In this document: positions 42,496 through 51,646 of the stretch, piece after piece
Layout: every line of letters starts with the position of its first letter
How positions within the stretch are numbered: the stretch's first letter is position 1
Assembly: GCA_003021705.1 (NCBI GenBank)
Contig: PXRJ01000027.1
Location: 1-53,998, forward strand
Length of the DNA: 53,998 nucleotides
DNA from: Halobacteriales archaeon QS_3_64_16
Lineage (GTDB): Archaea > Halobacteriota > Halobacteria > Halobacteriales > Halococcaceae
Reading direction: 5' to 3'
Translations under genes and position numbers: made by a program
The notes under the pieces: model-generated
What the model was told of the DNA's origin: nothing
The model's database searches: none
Seen by the model: only the letters and a program-made list of their open reading frames with translations

Positions 42496-43860
42496 TCAGA
42501 GCCCGAGCGCGTCGAGTATCGGACGGTACTTGAGCTGGACTTCCTCCCATTCCTCGCTCGGGTCGCTGCCGGCAACGATCCCGTTGCCCGCAAAGAGCGT
42601 CGCTTGCTTCCCGTCGGCGACCGCCGAGCGGATCGCGACCGCGAAGCTGCCATCGCCCGCGGCGTCGAACCAGCCCACCGGCGCGGCGTACCACCCGCGA
42701 TCGAAGGCTTCGATCTCGTGGATCGTCTCGCTTGCGACATCGGGCGGGAGGCCCCCGACCGCGGGCGTGGGATGGAGGGCTTCGACGAGCGAGAGGACGT
42801 GTTCGTCGCCAGCGAGTTCGGCCTCGATCGGGGTATAGAGGTGCTGGACGGTCGCGAGTTTCCTGACTTCCCGCTCGCCGATCGTCACCGACTGGGCGAT
42901 CGAATCGAGCTGGTCGGCGATCGCCTCGGCGACGAGGGCGTGCTCGCGGTCGTTCTTCTCGCTGTCGGCGAGCGCGCGTGCGAGCCGGTCGTCCTCGGCG
43001 TCGGTTGCCCCCCGTTCGATCGAGCCCGCAAGCGCGCCAGTTGTAACGTTCTCTTCGCACACGGAAACCAGGCGCTCGGGCGTTGCGCCGAAGAAATCCC
43101 GCTTTCCCTCGCCTGGCGGGAACGAGAAGCAAAAACACTCCGGGTAGCTCCCGGCCAGTCGCGAGAGCGTTCCGGGCATCGAGACGGTATCGTCGAGGGT
43201 TACCGACAACGACTGGGCGAGGACGACCTTCCGCAACCTACTACCGATACGGGAGAGCGCCGTCTCGACCTGTTCGTGCCATCTCGCCCGCGAGGTCGTC
43301 CGCTCGGCGTGTTCGATCGACGGCGCAGTTCGGGACGCGGGGTCGGGGACGGCGGCTACCCGATCGTGCCAGTCGTCCAGTCGAGTCTCGATTCCCTGAG
43401 GGTCCCCGATCACGGTGAGCCAATTTCCCTCCTCGGTCGAGGCGAACTGGACTTCCGGGAGGACGAATCGGGCGTCGGGAACTCCCGCCCAGGGACCGTC
43501 GTGTGTATCCGAGAGGAACGAAAACCCGCCGAACAGCCGCGGCCGGGCGGTGTGGGACGTTTCGAGGTCGGATTCGAGCGCGGCGAACAACTCCGAACCC
43601 TCCTCGCGGATCGACGCGAAGCGACCGGCGCCATCGGCCACACAGCTCGCGCTCGCGCCGATCGCGGCGAGAAAGTCACCCTCTGGGGTTCGCCAGACGA
43701 CCCAGGGCGTCGCCGAGGCGTCAACGAGATCCGCGTCGCCACTTTCGGCCTGGGCGACGTCGAAGAAACCCCGGACCGAGAGGTCCTCGATTTCGGTCGT
43801 CCGAACGGCAAGCGAAGGGTCGGCGCGGGTCGAGGACTCCTCGCCGCGTGCTGGCTCCAT
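42496..43860 (-). CDS. menF: Isochorismate synthase
   Basis: Isomerises chorismate to isochorismate at the entry to menaquinone synthesis. It has 454 residues with the chorismate-binding domain in the C-terminal half: SRIGSRLRKVVLAQSLSVTL, ECFCFSFPPGEGKRDFFGAT, PERLVSVCEENVTTGALAGS, HLYTPIEAELAGDEHVLSLV, EALHPTPAVGGLPPDVA and FAGNGIVAGSDPSEEWEEVQ. The ALAGSIERG...D stretch distinguishes it from TrpE. The ATG at 43860 is the first sensible start; an AT-rich divergent promoter region of about 200 nt lies beyond it. The long plus-strand frame across this gene is a shadow. Confidence 0.93.
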   Translation of the reverse strand: MEPARGEESSTRADPSLAVRTTEIEDLSVRGFFDVAQAESGDADLVDASATPWVVWRTPEGDFLAAIGASASCVADGAGRFASIREEGSELFAALESDLETSHTARPRLFGGFSFLSDTHDGPWAGVPDARFVLPEVQFASTEEGNWLTVIGDPQGIETRLDDWHDRVAAVPDPASRTAPSIEHAERTTSRARWHEQVETALSRIGSRLRKVVLAQSLSVTLDDTVSMPGTLSRLAGSYPECFCFSFPPGEGKRDFFGATPERLVSVCEENVTTGALAGSIERGATDAEDDRLARALADSEKNDREHALVAEAIADQLDSIAQSVTIGEREVRKLATVQHLYTPIEAELAGDEHVLSLVEALHPTPAVGGLPPDVASETIHEIEAFDRGWYAAPVGWFDAAGDGSFAVAIRSAVADGKQATLFAGNGIVAGSDPSEEWEEVQLKYRPILDALGL

Positions 43861-44062
43861 CGATAAGCAGTACGGTCGTGAGGCTTTTGAGGCTAACTAT
43901 ACCGGATTATCCATCGACGGCGACCGATATGCGAGCGCGCCAGCCGGCAACGATAGTTTTTGATTTGAAAACAAAAGTCCACTACCTGGTTTGGTCTTTT
44001 ATCTATCGAAAAGTAATAATCCCGCCAGTGTTAAATAGGCGTCAGTCAAAGCTCGAAACGCG
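43861..44062. promoter_or_regulatory. Divergent promoter region, menF and RHH gene
   Basis: About 200 nt, AT-rich around 43958-44037. A TATAG box near 43896 faces menF. TTAAATAGG at 44031-44039 lies about 26-30 nt before the ribbon-helix-helix ATG, which suits a leaderless transcript. Confidence 0.5.
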
Positions 44063-44275
44063 ATGGGCAAAGTGGAAATCACGATTCCGGAGCGCCTCGA
44101 GATGCAGATCTCCCAGATGGTCGAGCAGGGCGAGTTCCTCAACCGGGACGAAGCCATCGAAGAACTCATTTCGACTGGTCTGCGCGCGTATCAAACGAGC
44201 GGCCCGCGGGACGAGGAGGAAGACGACTTCGAGGACGATGGGATGATGGGCCACGACGACGAGTACGTCTTCTGA
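44063..44275 (+). CDS. Ribbon-helix-helix DNA-binding protein
   Basis: A protein of 70 residues. KVEITIPERLEMQISQMVEQ and GEFLNRDEAIEELISTGLRA fit the MetJ/CopG beta-strand plus two-helix fold; the protein would bind DNA as a dimer. The C-terminal 20 residues are Asp/Glu-rich. It may be autoregulatory and may also control neighbouring genes, but no operator was identified. Leaderless start supported by the TATA box at 44031. Confidence 0.82.
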   Translation: MGKVEITIPERLEMQISQMVEQGEFLNRDEAIEELISTGLRAYQTSGPRDEEEDDFEDDGMMGHDDEYVF

Positions 44276-44366
44276 ACCGAGTTATCGAGCATCGGGCCGA
44301 CCGAGGGCCGACGAGGTTCGAGGTGCAACAACTGTTAAACCGTAAACGGTCCTAATCGTCCCTACG

Positions 44367-44645
44367 ATGCACAAGGACGAACTCCTTCGGCTCCACGAGG
44401 AGATGGTGACGATCATGGAGTACTTCCGCGATCGAACCGACGCCGATCCCGAACTTTTCGAGCCCTACGAACACATCGAGGTCACTCCGGACGACGTTCA
44501 TATGTCTAAAAGTGAACACAAACATGCCGTGTTCGTGCTCGGTAACGCCTTAGCGAAGGCGATGAGCGACGACGAGTTCTCGAACGCCGGGCGGGTCAGC
44601 AAGCGTATGGAGGAACTCGCCGAGGACGCCGAGCGCAAGCTCTGA
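44367..44645 (+). CDS. UPF0058 family protein
   Basis: A protein of 92 residues with MHKDELLRLHEEMVTIMEYF and FEPYEHIEVTPDDVHMSKSE, HKHAVFVLGNALAKAMSDDE, a well-conserved archaeal family of unknown function. Highly helical. A TTAAACC box near 44334 lies about 30 nt before the ATG. Not obviously linked to the adjacent nuo genes. Confidence 0.9.
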   Translation: MHKDELLRLHEEMVTIMEYFRDRTDADPELFEPYEHIEVTPDDVHMSKSEHKHAVFVLGNALAKAMSDDEFSNAGRVSKRMEELAEDAERKL

Positions 44646-44786
44646 TCAGCCGCTGATTGACGGCCAACCTGGGGCTAGGTAATCAAAGCACGTCGAGCGA
44701 CTGCGCTCTTGAAGAGACCCGAGACTGAGTGTCGAGTGCGTCCCGGTTCATAACTCGGGTGAAGGACTAGAGGACCGAAAGAATGG

Positions 44787-46319
44787 TCAGACGAACAGTG
44801 CGCTCGCCGCACTTATCGCGGCGTCGGAGACGAGGAAGATCCCCGGCAGCAACAGGAAGGTCACGACCGCCGCGCCGACGACCGCGGCATAGAGGCCGAG
44901 GGGATAGCCTTCGATCCCGATCGAATTGGCGGGCTCCTCGAACCACAGCGAGCGGACGACCCGCGAGTAGTAATACAGCGAGAGGGCGCTGTTGATCAGC
45001 AGTAGCGCCGCGAGCAGGAAGTGGCCCGTCCCGACGGCCCCGACGAGAATGAAGTACTTCGACATGAACCCGCCGCCGACCGGCAGGCCCGCGAGGCTGA
45101 ACATGAAGACGGTCATCGCCACGCAGGCGATCGGTGCCTGGGTGCCCAGACCATTGTAATCCTCGAAGGTCCGGCCGACCTCCCAGTACTCCGCCAGCGC
45201 GACGAACAGGAACGCGCCGGTGTTCATGAACCCATAGACCAGCAGGTGGATCATGCTCGCGCCGAGTACGAGGCCGTTCTGCCCGCTATTCAGCGCGGCG
45301 AGGCCGATCAGCACGTAGCCGGCGTGGCCCACCGAGGAGTACGCGAGCATCCGTTTGACCTTGTCCTGGGTGGCGGCCGCGAAGTTTCCGAGCGTCATGG
45401 TCACCGCGGCGAGCAACCAGAACGCAAGCGTCCAGTCGACGCTCGCGACGACCGCTTCGGGCGAGAAGGCTACGGCGAACACCCGGAAGGCAACGACGAA
45501 ACCAGCCGCTTTCGACGCCGAGGAGAGGAATGCAGAGACCGGCGCTGGTGCGCCCTCGTAGGCCTCGGGGGCCCAGAAGTGGAAGGGCACCGAGGCAGTC
45601 TTGAATGCGAACCCGCCGGCGACCATGAGCACGCCGACGCCGAGGATGCCCACTAGTTGGGTGCCCCCCGATAAACTCCGGGCGATCGCTTCGAGCCCTA
45701 GCCGTCCGGTCGCGCCATACACCAGCGAGATGCCATACGCGAAGATCGCTGAGGAGAGCGCACCGATCAGGAAGTACTTGATCCCGGCTTCGACGCTGCC
45801 ACGGTTGTCCTTGAGGAAGGCGACCAGCGCGTAGGACGGGAGGGAGGCGAGCTCGAGGCTGATGAAGACCGTTGCGAGGCTGCCCGAGCTGGCCATGAGC
45901 GCCATGCCCGTCGTCGCGAGCAACATCAGGACGTAGTACTCGGCCTGATAGACCCGATCACGTAGGTAGTCGTAGCTGGCGACGATCACGAGCGTCGCGA
46001 CGCTCGTGAAGATCACAGTGAAGAAAAGGGCCATCCCGTCGACGATCAGTTGGCCACCGTAGAGCCGGAGCGCGCCGCCCTGCCCCTGGCCGATCCCCGC
46101 GATGAGCAGGGCGATCGCGGCGACGAGAGCGAGCAGCGTTCCGACCGCGGCGGTACCGGCGAGTGCCCCGCCGCCGGAGGCATCGTCGGGATCGACGCTA
46201 TCGATCACGAACAGGGCGAGCGCCGTGAGCGCGAGCAGTAGTACCGGGGCAAGCGCCACCCAGTCGCCGATCGGCGGGGCGGTCTGAAGGACTCCTACAC
46301 CGAGTCCGCCCGTCATCAA
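44787..46319 (-). CDS. nuoN: Complex I membrane subunit N
   Basis: One of three antiporter-like proton-pumping subunits in the membrane arm of NADH/F420H2:quinone-type oxidoreductase. It has 510 residues and about 14 membrane segments. PSYALVAFLKDNRGSVEAGI (key Glu/Lys region), FKTASVPFHFWAPEAYEGAP, ATQDKVKRMLAYSSVGHAGY and LPVGGGFMSKYFILVGAV are characteristic. It overlaps nuoM by 4 nt and is the last gene of the cluster. Confidence 0.93.
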   Translation of the reverse strand: MMTGGLGVGVLQTAPPIGDWVALAPVLLLALTALALFVIDSVDPDDASGGGALAGTAAVGTLLALVAAIALLIAGIGQGQGGALRLYGGQLIVDGMALFFTVIFTSVATLVIVASYDYLRDRVYQAEYYVLMLLATTGMALMASSGSLATVFISLELASLPSYALVAFLKDNRGSVEAGIKYFLIGALSSAIFAYGISLVYGATGRLGLEAIARSLSGGTQLVGILGVGVLMVAGGFAFKTASVPFHFWAPEAYEGAPAPVSAFLSSASKAAGFVVAFRVFAVAFSPEAVVASVDWTLAFWLLAAVTMTLGNFAAATQDKVKRMLAYSSVGHAGYVLIGLAALNSGQNGLVLGASMIHLLVYGFMNTGAFLFVALAEYWEVGRTFEDYNGLGTQAPIACVAMTVFMFSLAGLPVGGGFMSKYFILVGAVGTGHFLLAALLLINSALSLYYYSRVVRSLWFEEPANSIGIEGYPLGLYAAVVGAAVVTFLLLPGIFLVSDAAISAASALFV

Positions 46320-47911
46320 CCCGCACCCCCCGCGGTGACCAGCGGCCCAACCGCATCACGGATCATCCCGAAAGAGATCTCGGGAGCGACCCCGAGGACG
46401 ATCACTAATGCGAGTAACATTGCCAGGGGGACGATATCGTGGGCGGCCGCCCGATCGATATCGTGCTCGGCCTCCGAGCCGGACCCCTCGCCGCCGTCGG
46501 TTCGCATCGCACCGCCGTCCGCGTGAGCGGTCTTCACGCTGAAGGGTCCGAACAAGGTCCGCTGCATCGCATACAGCAGGTAGCCCGCGACGATCACGAT
46601 GCCGAACATCGCGATCGCGGTGAACCACGCTGCCCCGGGGAAATCGGCGTGGAAGGTCCCCAGGAAGACGAAATATTCACCAAGGAAGCCACTCGTGAGC
46701 GGCAGGCCCATGTAGGCGAACGAGCCAGCGACGAACATCGAGGTCGTCACCGGCATTCGGTCGGCCATCCCGGACATGTCATCGACCATCCGCGTGTGGG
46801 TCGTGTTGTAGATCACGCCGACGCAGGCGAAGAGCAGGCCCGAGATGAGTCCATGCGAGAGCATCTGGAAGGTCGCGCCGCCGACGCCATAGACCGTGTA
46901 GGCAACGAGGCCGAGGATGACATAACCCATCGACGACACCGACGAATAGGCGACGATCCGTTTGAGGTCCTGTTGGGCGAGTGCGAGCAACGCGCCATAG
47001 ATCACGCTCACGACCGCAAAGAGCGCGATGATCGCGGCGTACTGCTGGGCGACATCGGGGAGCATCGTGAAGTTGAAGCGGAGCAACGCGTAGGTCCCCA
47101 TCTTCAGCAGAACGCCCGCCAAGAGCACCGAAACCGGTGTCGGGGCCTCGACGTGGGCGTCGGGCAGCCAGGTATGCACCGGGACGATCGGGACTTTGAC
47201 CGCAAAGCCCGCGAACATCGCGGCGAACGCGAGCGTCTTCAGAGTTCCCGGCCCGACCCCGGCGAGCGAACCCAGCTCCCCGGCCCGCAACGCTTGGGCG
47301 ATCGCGGGCATATCGAGCGAGGCGATCGAATCGCCGAGACCGAAGACCAGCGTGAAGAAGCCAATGAACATCACGAGGCTCGCGACATTGGTATAGACGA
47401 AGAACTTGATCGCGGCGTACTTCCGCCTGGGACCGCCCCAGATAGCGACGAGGAAGTACATCGGGACGAGCACTGCCTCCCAGAAGACGAACCAAACGAA
47501 GAAGTCGAGTACGGCGAACACACCGATGAGGCCCGCTTCGAGGAAAAGAACCAATCCGTAGAACTGGTTCTCGCGCTCTTCGATGGGTGTCCAGGCCGAG
47601 AGGATCGCCGCGGTCGTGAGAACCGTCGAGAGGGCGATCAGCGGCATCGAGATGCCATCGAGGCCGACGTGCCAGTTGAGCGTGTACGGTCCGAGCGAGA
47701 CCCACTGGACGGTCGTCTCGTAGGCCAACTGGCCCCCAAGTAGGGCGTTGCCCTGGCCCGAGAAGCCCGCATACATAAGCAGGCTCAGCGCGAGGGGAAG
47801 CAGGCTCCAGCCCGCAGCGAGGCGGCCAGCATAGCGGTTCGGGGTCACGAACAGGACGACCGAGCCGAGCAGACAGAGACCGATCAGCAACTCGAGTATC
47901 ACAGGAACCAC
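46316..47911 (-). CDS. nuoM: Complex I membrane subunit M
   Basis: Antiporter-like subunit of 531 residues. Typical segments are WHVGLDGISMPLIALSTVLT, FFVWFVFWEAVLVPMYFLVA (key Glu), KVPIVPVHTWLPDAHVEAPT, LAQQDLKRIVAYSSVSSMGY and LPLTSGFLGEYFVFLGTF. The C-terminal part before residue 500 has an acidic loop (DGGEGSGSEAEHDIDRA). Its start overlaps the end of nuoL by 13 nt. The 434-codon frame on the opposite strand is a shadow. Confidence 0.94.
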   Translation of the reverse strand: MVPVILELLIGLCLLGSVVLFVTPNRYAGRLAAGWSLLPLALSLLMYAGFSGQGNALLGGQLAYETTVQWVSLGPYTLNWHVGLDGISMPLIALSTVLTTAAILSAWTPIEERENQFYGLVLFLEAGLIGVFAVLDFFVWFVFWEAVLVPMYFLVAIWGGPRRKYAAIKFFVYTNVASLVMFIGFFTLVFGLGDSIASLDMPAIAQALRAGELGSLAGVGPGTLKTLAFAAMFAGFAVKVPIVPVHTWLPDAHVEAPTPVSVLLAGVLLKMGTYALLRFNFTMLPDVAQQYAAIIALFAVVSVIYGALLALAQQDLKRIVAYSSVSSMGYVILGLVAYTVYGVGGATFQMLSHGLISGLLFACVGVIYNTTHTRMVDDMSGMADRMPVTTSMFVAGSFAYMGLPLTSGFLGEYFVFLGTFHADFPGAAWFTAIAMFGIVIVAGYLLYAMQRTLFGPFSVKTAHADGGAMRTDGGEGSGSEAEHDIDRAAAHDIVPLAMLLALVIVLGVAPEISFGMIRDAVGPLVTAGGAG

Positions 47912-49950
47912 CCCCCGGCGAGGCCCACACTTAAGAGCAAGACGACGAGCCCGAGGGTGAGCAGCGTCGCGTAGTTGCTCACGATTCCCGTCTGGATACG
48001 TCGAATGCGATCGCCCGAGAGTAGCGACACCTCGGAGATGCCGTTGACAGCACCGTCGACGATGCTTTGATCGAAGCGATCGGAGAGGCGGGCAACACCC
48101 GTCCCGAAGGTCTCGGCGATCCAGACCTGATACTCGTCCTGATAGTAGTTGTTCATGAGCAGCGTTCGGATGTCACCGAGGCGTTCGGTGTGGTGGTCAG
48201 GGTCGGGGCCGCTATAGAGCGCCCACGCGAGACCCGCGCCCGCGAGTGCAAGCGCGAGCGAGAGGACGGCGGGGAGCAACGGCGAGAGGGAAGCGGCGCT
48301 GTAGCCCGCGACCGTTTCAAGCACTTCGTCGTAGTGCTCGACGGTCAGCCCCGGGATGCCGTGTTCGAGCCAGGTGTGCAGGTACTCGATGTGCAAGCCC
48401 GTGGCTTCGGCGACCGGCGTCATATTGATGAGGCCGATCACGGTCGCTAAGACCCCCAAAACGACCAAGGGCACCTTGACCGACCAGCCCAGTGAGTGAG
48501 GATTGCGCGCGGTGTGAGTACGGGGCTCGCCATGGAAGGTCAGAAGCACCATGCGGAAGGTGTAGAAGCCGGTGAAGACGATTGCGGTGAGACCCATCAG
48601 ATACCCGCCGAGGAGCAGCGGGTCGTTCAGACCGTGTATTAGGGCCTCGTAGAGGATCTCGTCTTTCGACCAGAAGCCCGCGAAGGGGAAAATCCCGGCA
48701 AGCGCGAGCGATCCGGCGAGGAAGGCGTAGTAGGTGACGGGCAGTTTCTCCTTCAAGCCGCCCATCTCCCACATGTCCTGTCGGTGGTGCATCGCGATGA
48801 TGACGGCCCCCGCGCCCAGGAACAGAAGCGCCTTGAAGAACGCGTGGGTCATGAGGTGAAAGACCGCCGCGACGTAGCCACCGGCCCCGAGTCCGAGCAT
48901 CATGTAGCCGTACTGGCTGATCGTCGAATAGGCCAGAACCTGTTTGATATCACGTTTGACGACAGCCATCGACGCGGCGAACAGCGCCGTGAAGCCACCG
49001 ACGAAGGCGATGACCGCTAGCGCCGTCGGCGAGAGCGCATAGAAGCCATACATCCGGGCGACGAGATAGACCCCGGCGGCGACCATCGTCGCGGCGTGGA
49101 TCAGCGCCGAGACCGGGGTCGGGCCTTCCATCGCGTCGGGCAGCCAGGTGTGTAACGGGAACTGGGCGGACTTGCCGATCACGCCACCCAGAACGAGGAA
49201 GCCAAGCACCGTGAACCACGTCCCCGGGCCGAACCCGAAGGTCGAGAGTTCACCGGCTCCGCCCCCTGCTTCACCGCCGCCGGCACCGGCGAGTGCCTCC
49301 TCGGCCAGGGTGGGGAAACTCTCCGGGCCGGCGAACAGCGTCGTGCCGAAGGTCGCGAAGATAGCGACGACGCCGACGAGGAAGAAGTAATCGCCGAAGC
49401 GCGTGACCAGAAAGGCCTTCTTCGCGGCGCTTGGCGGGGCTTCCTCGCGGTACCAGTGGCCGATCAGGAGCCAGGAGCACAGTCCCACCAGCTCGAAGAA
49501 CACGAAGGACATGAAGAGATTATCGGCGAAGACAAAGGCTAGCATGCTGAAGCTAAAGAGGCCGAGTCCGGCGTAATACCGGGGCAGTCCTCTCTCGCCC
49601 TCGTCGTTCATGTACCCGAGACTGAAGAGATGGACGAGGAAGGAGACGAGCGAGACGATCACGAGCATCAGTGCCGAGAGCGGGTCGAGCAACAAGCCGA
49701 AATGCAGGTCGAAGGAGTTCGGCGTCGTAACGAGCGAGTAGATCTCCTCGTTGTAGGTCGCCCCGCCCGCGACGGTAAGAGCAATCCACAGCGAGAGGAG
49801 CAGCGAGCCACCCGTCGCCGCGATGCCCGCCAGTGCCCCTCCTTTGGGGAGGTACTTGCCCGCGAACAGGGCGATGACGAAGGATGCCAGGGGCAAAATT
49901 GCGATCGCCGGTGCGACTTCGAACGCGAAGGCCGTGCTAGTTGCTGCCAT
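47899..49950 (-). CDS. nuoL: Complex I membrane subunit L
   Basis: Largest antiporter-like subunit, 683 residues, carrying the long lateral helix at its C-terminal end. FHFGLLLDPLSALMLVIVSL, FFELVGLCSWLLIGHWYREE (key Glu), KSAQFPLHTWLPDAMEGPTP, VKRDIKQVLAYSTISQYGYM and LAGIFPFAGFWSKDEILYEA are visible. Residues ~220-245 hold a Gly/Ala-rich loop. Starts 3 nt after the nuoK stop. Proton pumping is inferred from the family. Confidence 0.94.
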   Translation of the reverse strand: MAATSTAFAFEVAPAIAILPLASFVIALFAGKYLPKGGALAGIAATGGSLLLSLWIALTVAGGATYNEEIYSLVTTPNSFDLHFGLLLDPLSALMLVIVSLVSFLVHLFSLGYMNDEGERGLPRYYAGLGLFSFSMLAFVFADNLFMSFVFFELVGLCSWLLIGHWYREEAPPSAAKKAFLVTRFGDYFFLVGVVAIFATFGTTLFAGPESFPTLAEEALAGAGGGEAGGGAGELSTFGFGPGTWFTVLGFLVLGGVIGKSAQFPLHTWLPDAMEGPTPVSALIHAATMVAAGVYLVARMYGFYALSPTALAVIAFVGGFTALFAASMAVVKRDIKQVLAYSTISQYGYMMLGLGAGGYVAAVFHLMTHAFFKALLFLGAGAVIIAMHHRQDMWEMGGLKEKLPVTYYAFLAGSLALAGIFPFAGFWSKDEILYEALIHGLNDPLLLGGYLMGLTAIVFTGFYTFRMVLLTFHGEPRTHTARNPHSLGWSVKVPLVVLGVLATVIGLINMTPVAEATGLHIEYLHTWLEHGIPGLTVEHYDEVLETVAGYSAASLSPLLPAVLSLALALAGAGLAWALYSGPDPDHHTERLGDIRTLLMNNYYQDEYQVWIAETFGTGVARLSDRFDQSIVDGAVNGISEVSLLSGDRIRRIQTGIVSNYATLLTLGLVVLLLSVGLAGGWFL

Positions 49951-49953
49951 CTC

Positions 49954-50256
49954 TTACCACCTCAGAGTCGTCGCTTTGGTCACGTCCACGTCACCGAAGT
50001 TCCGGTAGAGGACGAGCATGATACCGATGCCGACGGCGACCTCCGCGGCGGCGAGCGCCGTGATGAACAGGCTGAAGACCTGACCGGTGAGGTTGCCGTA
50101 CTGAAAGGAGAAGGCAACGAGGTTGATGTTCGCCGCATTCAGCATGAGTTCGACGCTCATGAGGAAAAACAGGACGTTCCGGCGAGTGAGGATGCCGAAC
50201 AGCCCGATGCAGAAGATCGCCGCCGAGAGGAGCAAGTAGAACTGGACAGCGACCAT
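49954..50256 (-). CDS. nuoK: Complex I membrane subunit K
   Basis: A protein of 100 residues with three membrane segments. RNVLFFLMSVELMLNAANIN contains the essential Glu of NuoK; AALAAAEVAVGIGIMLVLYR has the second conserved Glu. The size equals the family norm. It lies directly between nuoJ2 (adjacent, no gap) and nuoL. Confidence 0.94.
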   Translation of the reverse strand: MVAVQFYLLLSAAIFCIGLFGILTRRNVLFFLMSVELMLNAANINLVAFSFQYGNLTGQVFSLFITALAAAEVAVGIGIMLVLYRNFGDVDVTKATTLRW

Positions 50257-50676
50257 TCAGTTCGCCCCCTCCCGGTCACCGTCGCCGTCGGCAGCGGCGT
50301 TCGGTTCGGTCTCGACGTCCGTATCGGAGGCCGACGTGGTATCGCGGGGACGACCGCCGTCCGTACGGATCGACTCGATGCCGATGAGCTTGCCATCAGC
50401 CTCGCGGCGGGCGAGCATCACCGCGGCGGCCAGTGCCGCTAGTAGTACGAGGTCGATGATCTCGAAGGCGGCGAGGAAACTATCGCTCGGGATCTCACCC
50501 CCCGAGAGATCGAACATCGCATAGCCGATACTCGGAGTGACCTGGGCACCACCGAAGCCCTGCGGGGCACCGAAGGAAGCGGTGAGAAAGACGGTAGCGA
50601 GAACGGCAAACAGCGCGACCGCGACGAGTCCCGATAAGAGGTGGGAGCCGAGGTTCAGATGGGGACGGGTCGGCAT
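50257..50676 (-). CDS. nuoJ2: Complex I subunit J, C-terminal half
   Basis: A protein of 139 residues. It covers the second half of NuoJ: LSGLVAVALFAVLATVFLTA and FEIIDLVLLAALAAAVMLAR, followed by an Asp-rich tail. The nuoJ gene is split in two, as I recall from other haloarchaea. It overlaps nuoJ1 by one base (50676), so the pair is coupled. Confidence 0.87.
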   Translation of the reverse strand: MPTRPHLNLGSHLLSGLVAVALFAVLATVFLTASFGAPQGFGGAQVTPSIGYAMFDLSGGEIPSDSFLAAFEIIDLVLLAALAAAVMLARREADGKLIGIESIRTDGGRPRDTTSASDTDVETEPNAAADGDGDREGAN

Positions 50677-50960
50677 CAGGCGACCTCCCGACCCGAACTG
50701 TCATCGTCGGGCACCTGGCGAACGAGCATGACGGCGAAGGTGATGAGAACGAGTACGCCGCCGACGTAGACCAATACCTGCATCGCCGCGAGGAACTCCG
50801 CGCGCAACATCACGTAGTGGATCGCGACGCTTAAAAGCGCCACCCCCAGCAGCAGCGAGGCGTGCCAGACGTCCTCGACGAGAACGACCCCGAGGCTGCT
50901 GGCCACCGTGAGGAGTGCAAACAAGCCGAAGGCGATCGCCTCGTAGGGTATGGCCACCAT
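50676..50960 (-). CDS. nuoJ1: Complex I subunit J, N-terminal half
   Basis: A protein of 94 residues. It matches the first half of NuoJ: YEAIAFGLFALLTVASSLGV and VVLVEDVWHASLLLGVALLS, then YVMLRAEFLAAMQVLVYVGG, VLVLITFAVMLVRQ. It is the first gene of this nuo run: beyond it is a 200-nt gap and a plus-strand PRC-like gene, so nuoA-I are not adjacent. A TTCAAAC-like box about 25 nt upstream could serve as promoter. Confidence 0.88.
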   Translation of the reverse strand: MVAIPYEAIAFGLFALLTVASSLGVVLVEDVWHASLLLGVALLSVAIHYVMLRAEFLAAMQVLVYVGGVLVLITFAVMLVRQVPDDDSSGREVA

Positions 50961-51173
50961 TGCCCGAGTATCGTATGGGCCGATGTTTGAAGGTTTCGAG
51001 ACTCACACGCGGACACGCGAGAGCGGGGTCGCTGTCGCGTTCTCCCCGATCGGACAGAAGGACCGACCGGACAACGGCGACCGACGGCCGGCAGGGGTTC
51101 GGGTCGAGATACTCCCCCGAAGCGAAAGCCGGGTCGGCGACAGACCTACACGGCTCGGAGCGAATCCTCGCGT

Positions 51174-51431
51174 ATGGAGGAGTTCACCGAAGATGACGAG
51201 GGCATGCCGGTCGTCGACGTCAACGACAATCCGGTCGGCGTACTGAGTGCCGTCGAGGACGGCGAGGCCTACGTCGAGTTCGAGCCCGGCGTTCTCGACG
51301 CGATCAAATCGAATCTGGGGATCGGTGCCGTCGGGGAGGGAGAGGAGGATGCCTACCTGCTGCGCGAGGAGATGGTCGATCGGATCACCGACGAGAAAAT
51401 CCGCCTTCGCGGCGATCACGTCGCCGAGTAG
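51174..51431 (+). CDS. Small PRC-barrel-like protein
   Basis: A protein of 85 residues. MPVVDVNDNPVGVLSAVEDG, EAYVEFEPG and AYLLREEMVDRITDEKIRLR resemble the beta-barrel PRC/DUF2171 domains that bind partner proteins or RNA. No membrane segment. Divergent from nuoJ1 across about 210 nt (50961-51173) in which I saw no gene. Confidence 0.68.
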   Translation: MEEFTEDDEGMPVVDVNDNPVGVLSAVEDGEAYVEFEPGVLDAIKSNLGIGAVGEGEEDAYLLREEMVDRITDEKIRLRGDHVAE

Positions 51432-51646
51432 CACAACAGCCGATCGACGAAGTAGCCAGGGGGCGACCGGCCGGGCGCTTACGAAAGAGGCCGGCAGCGA
51501 AAGATTATAAATGATCGATCGAGATGAACTGTTATGTCGCCGGGAATCGATCGATGGCAGCGCAGTGAGAACCGAGGGGTCCGTGCAGTTCGGACGATCG
51601 GCGGAAAGGAAGCCACCCGAGCGATCGGGATGAGGGGTGAGCACTG

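Noticed and set aside
42604-43866. 420-codon plus-strand frame opposite menF
   Set aside because: menF motifs fill the minus strand; the plus-strand product has no family features and arises from third-position GC bias.
46439-47743. 434-codon plus-strand frame opposite nuoM
   Set aside because: Highly charged shadow frame; nuoM is unmistakable on the minus strand.
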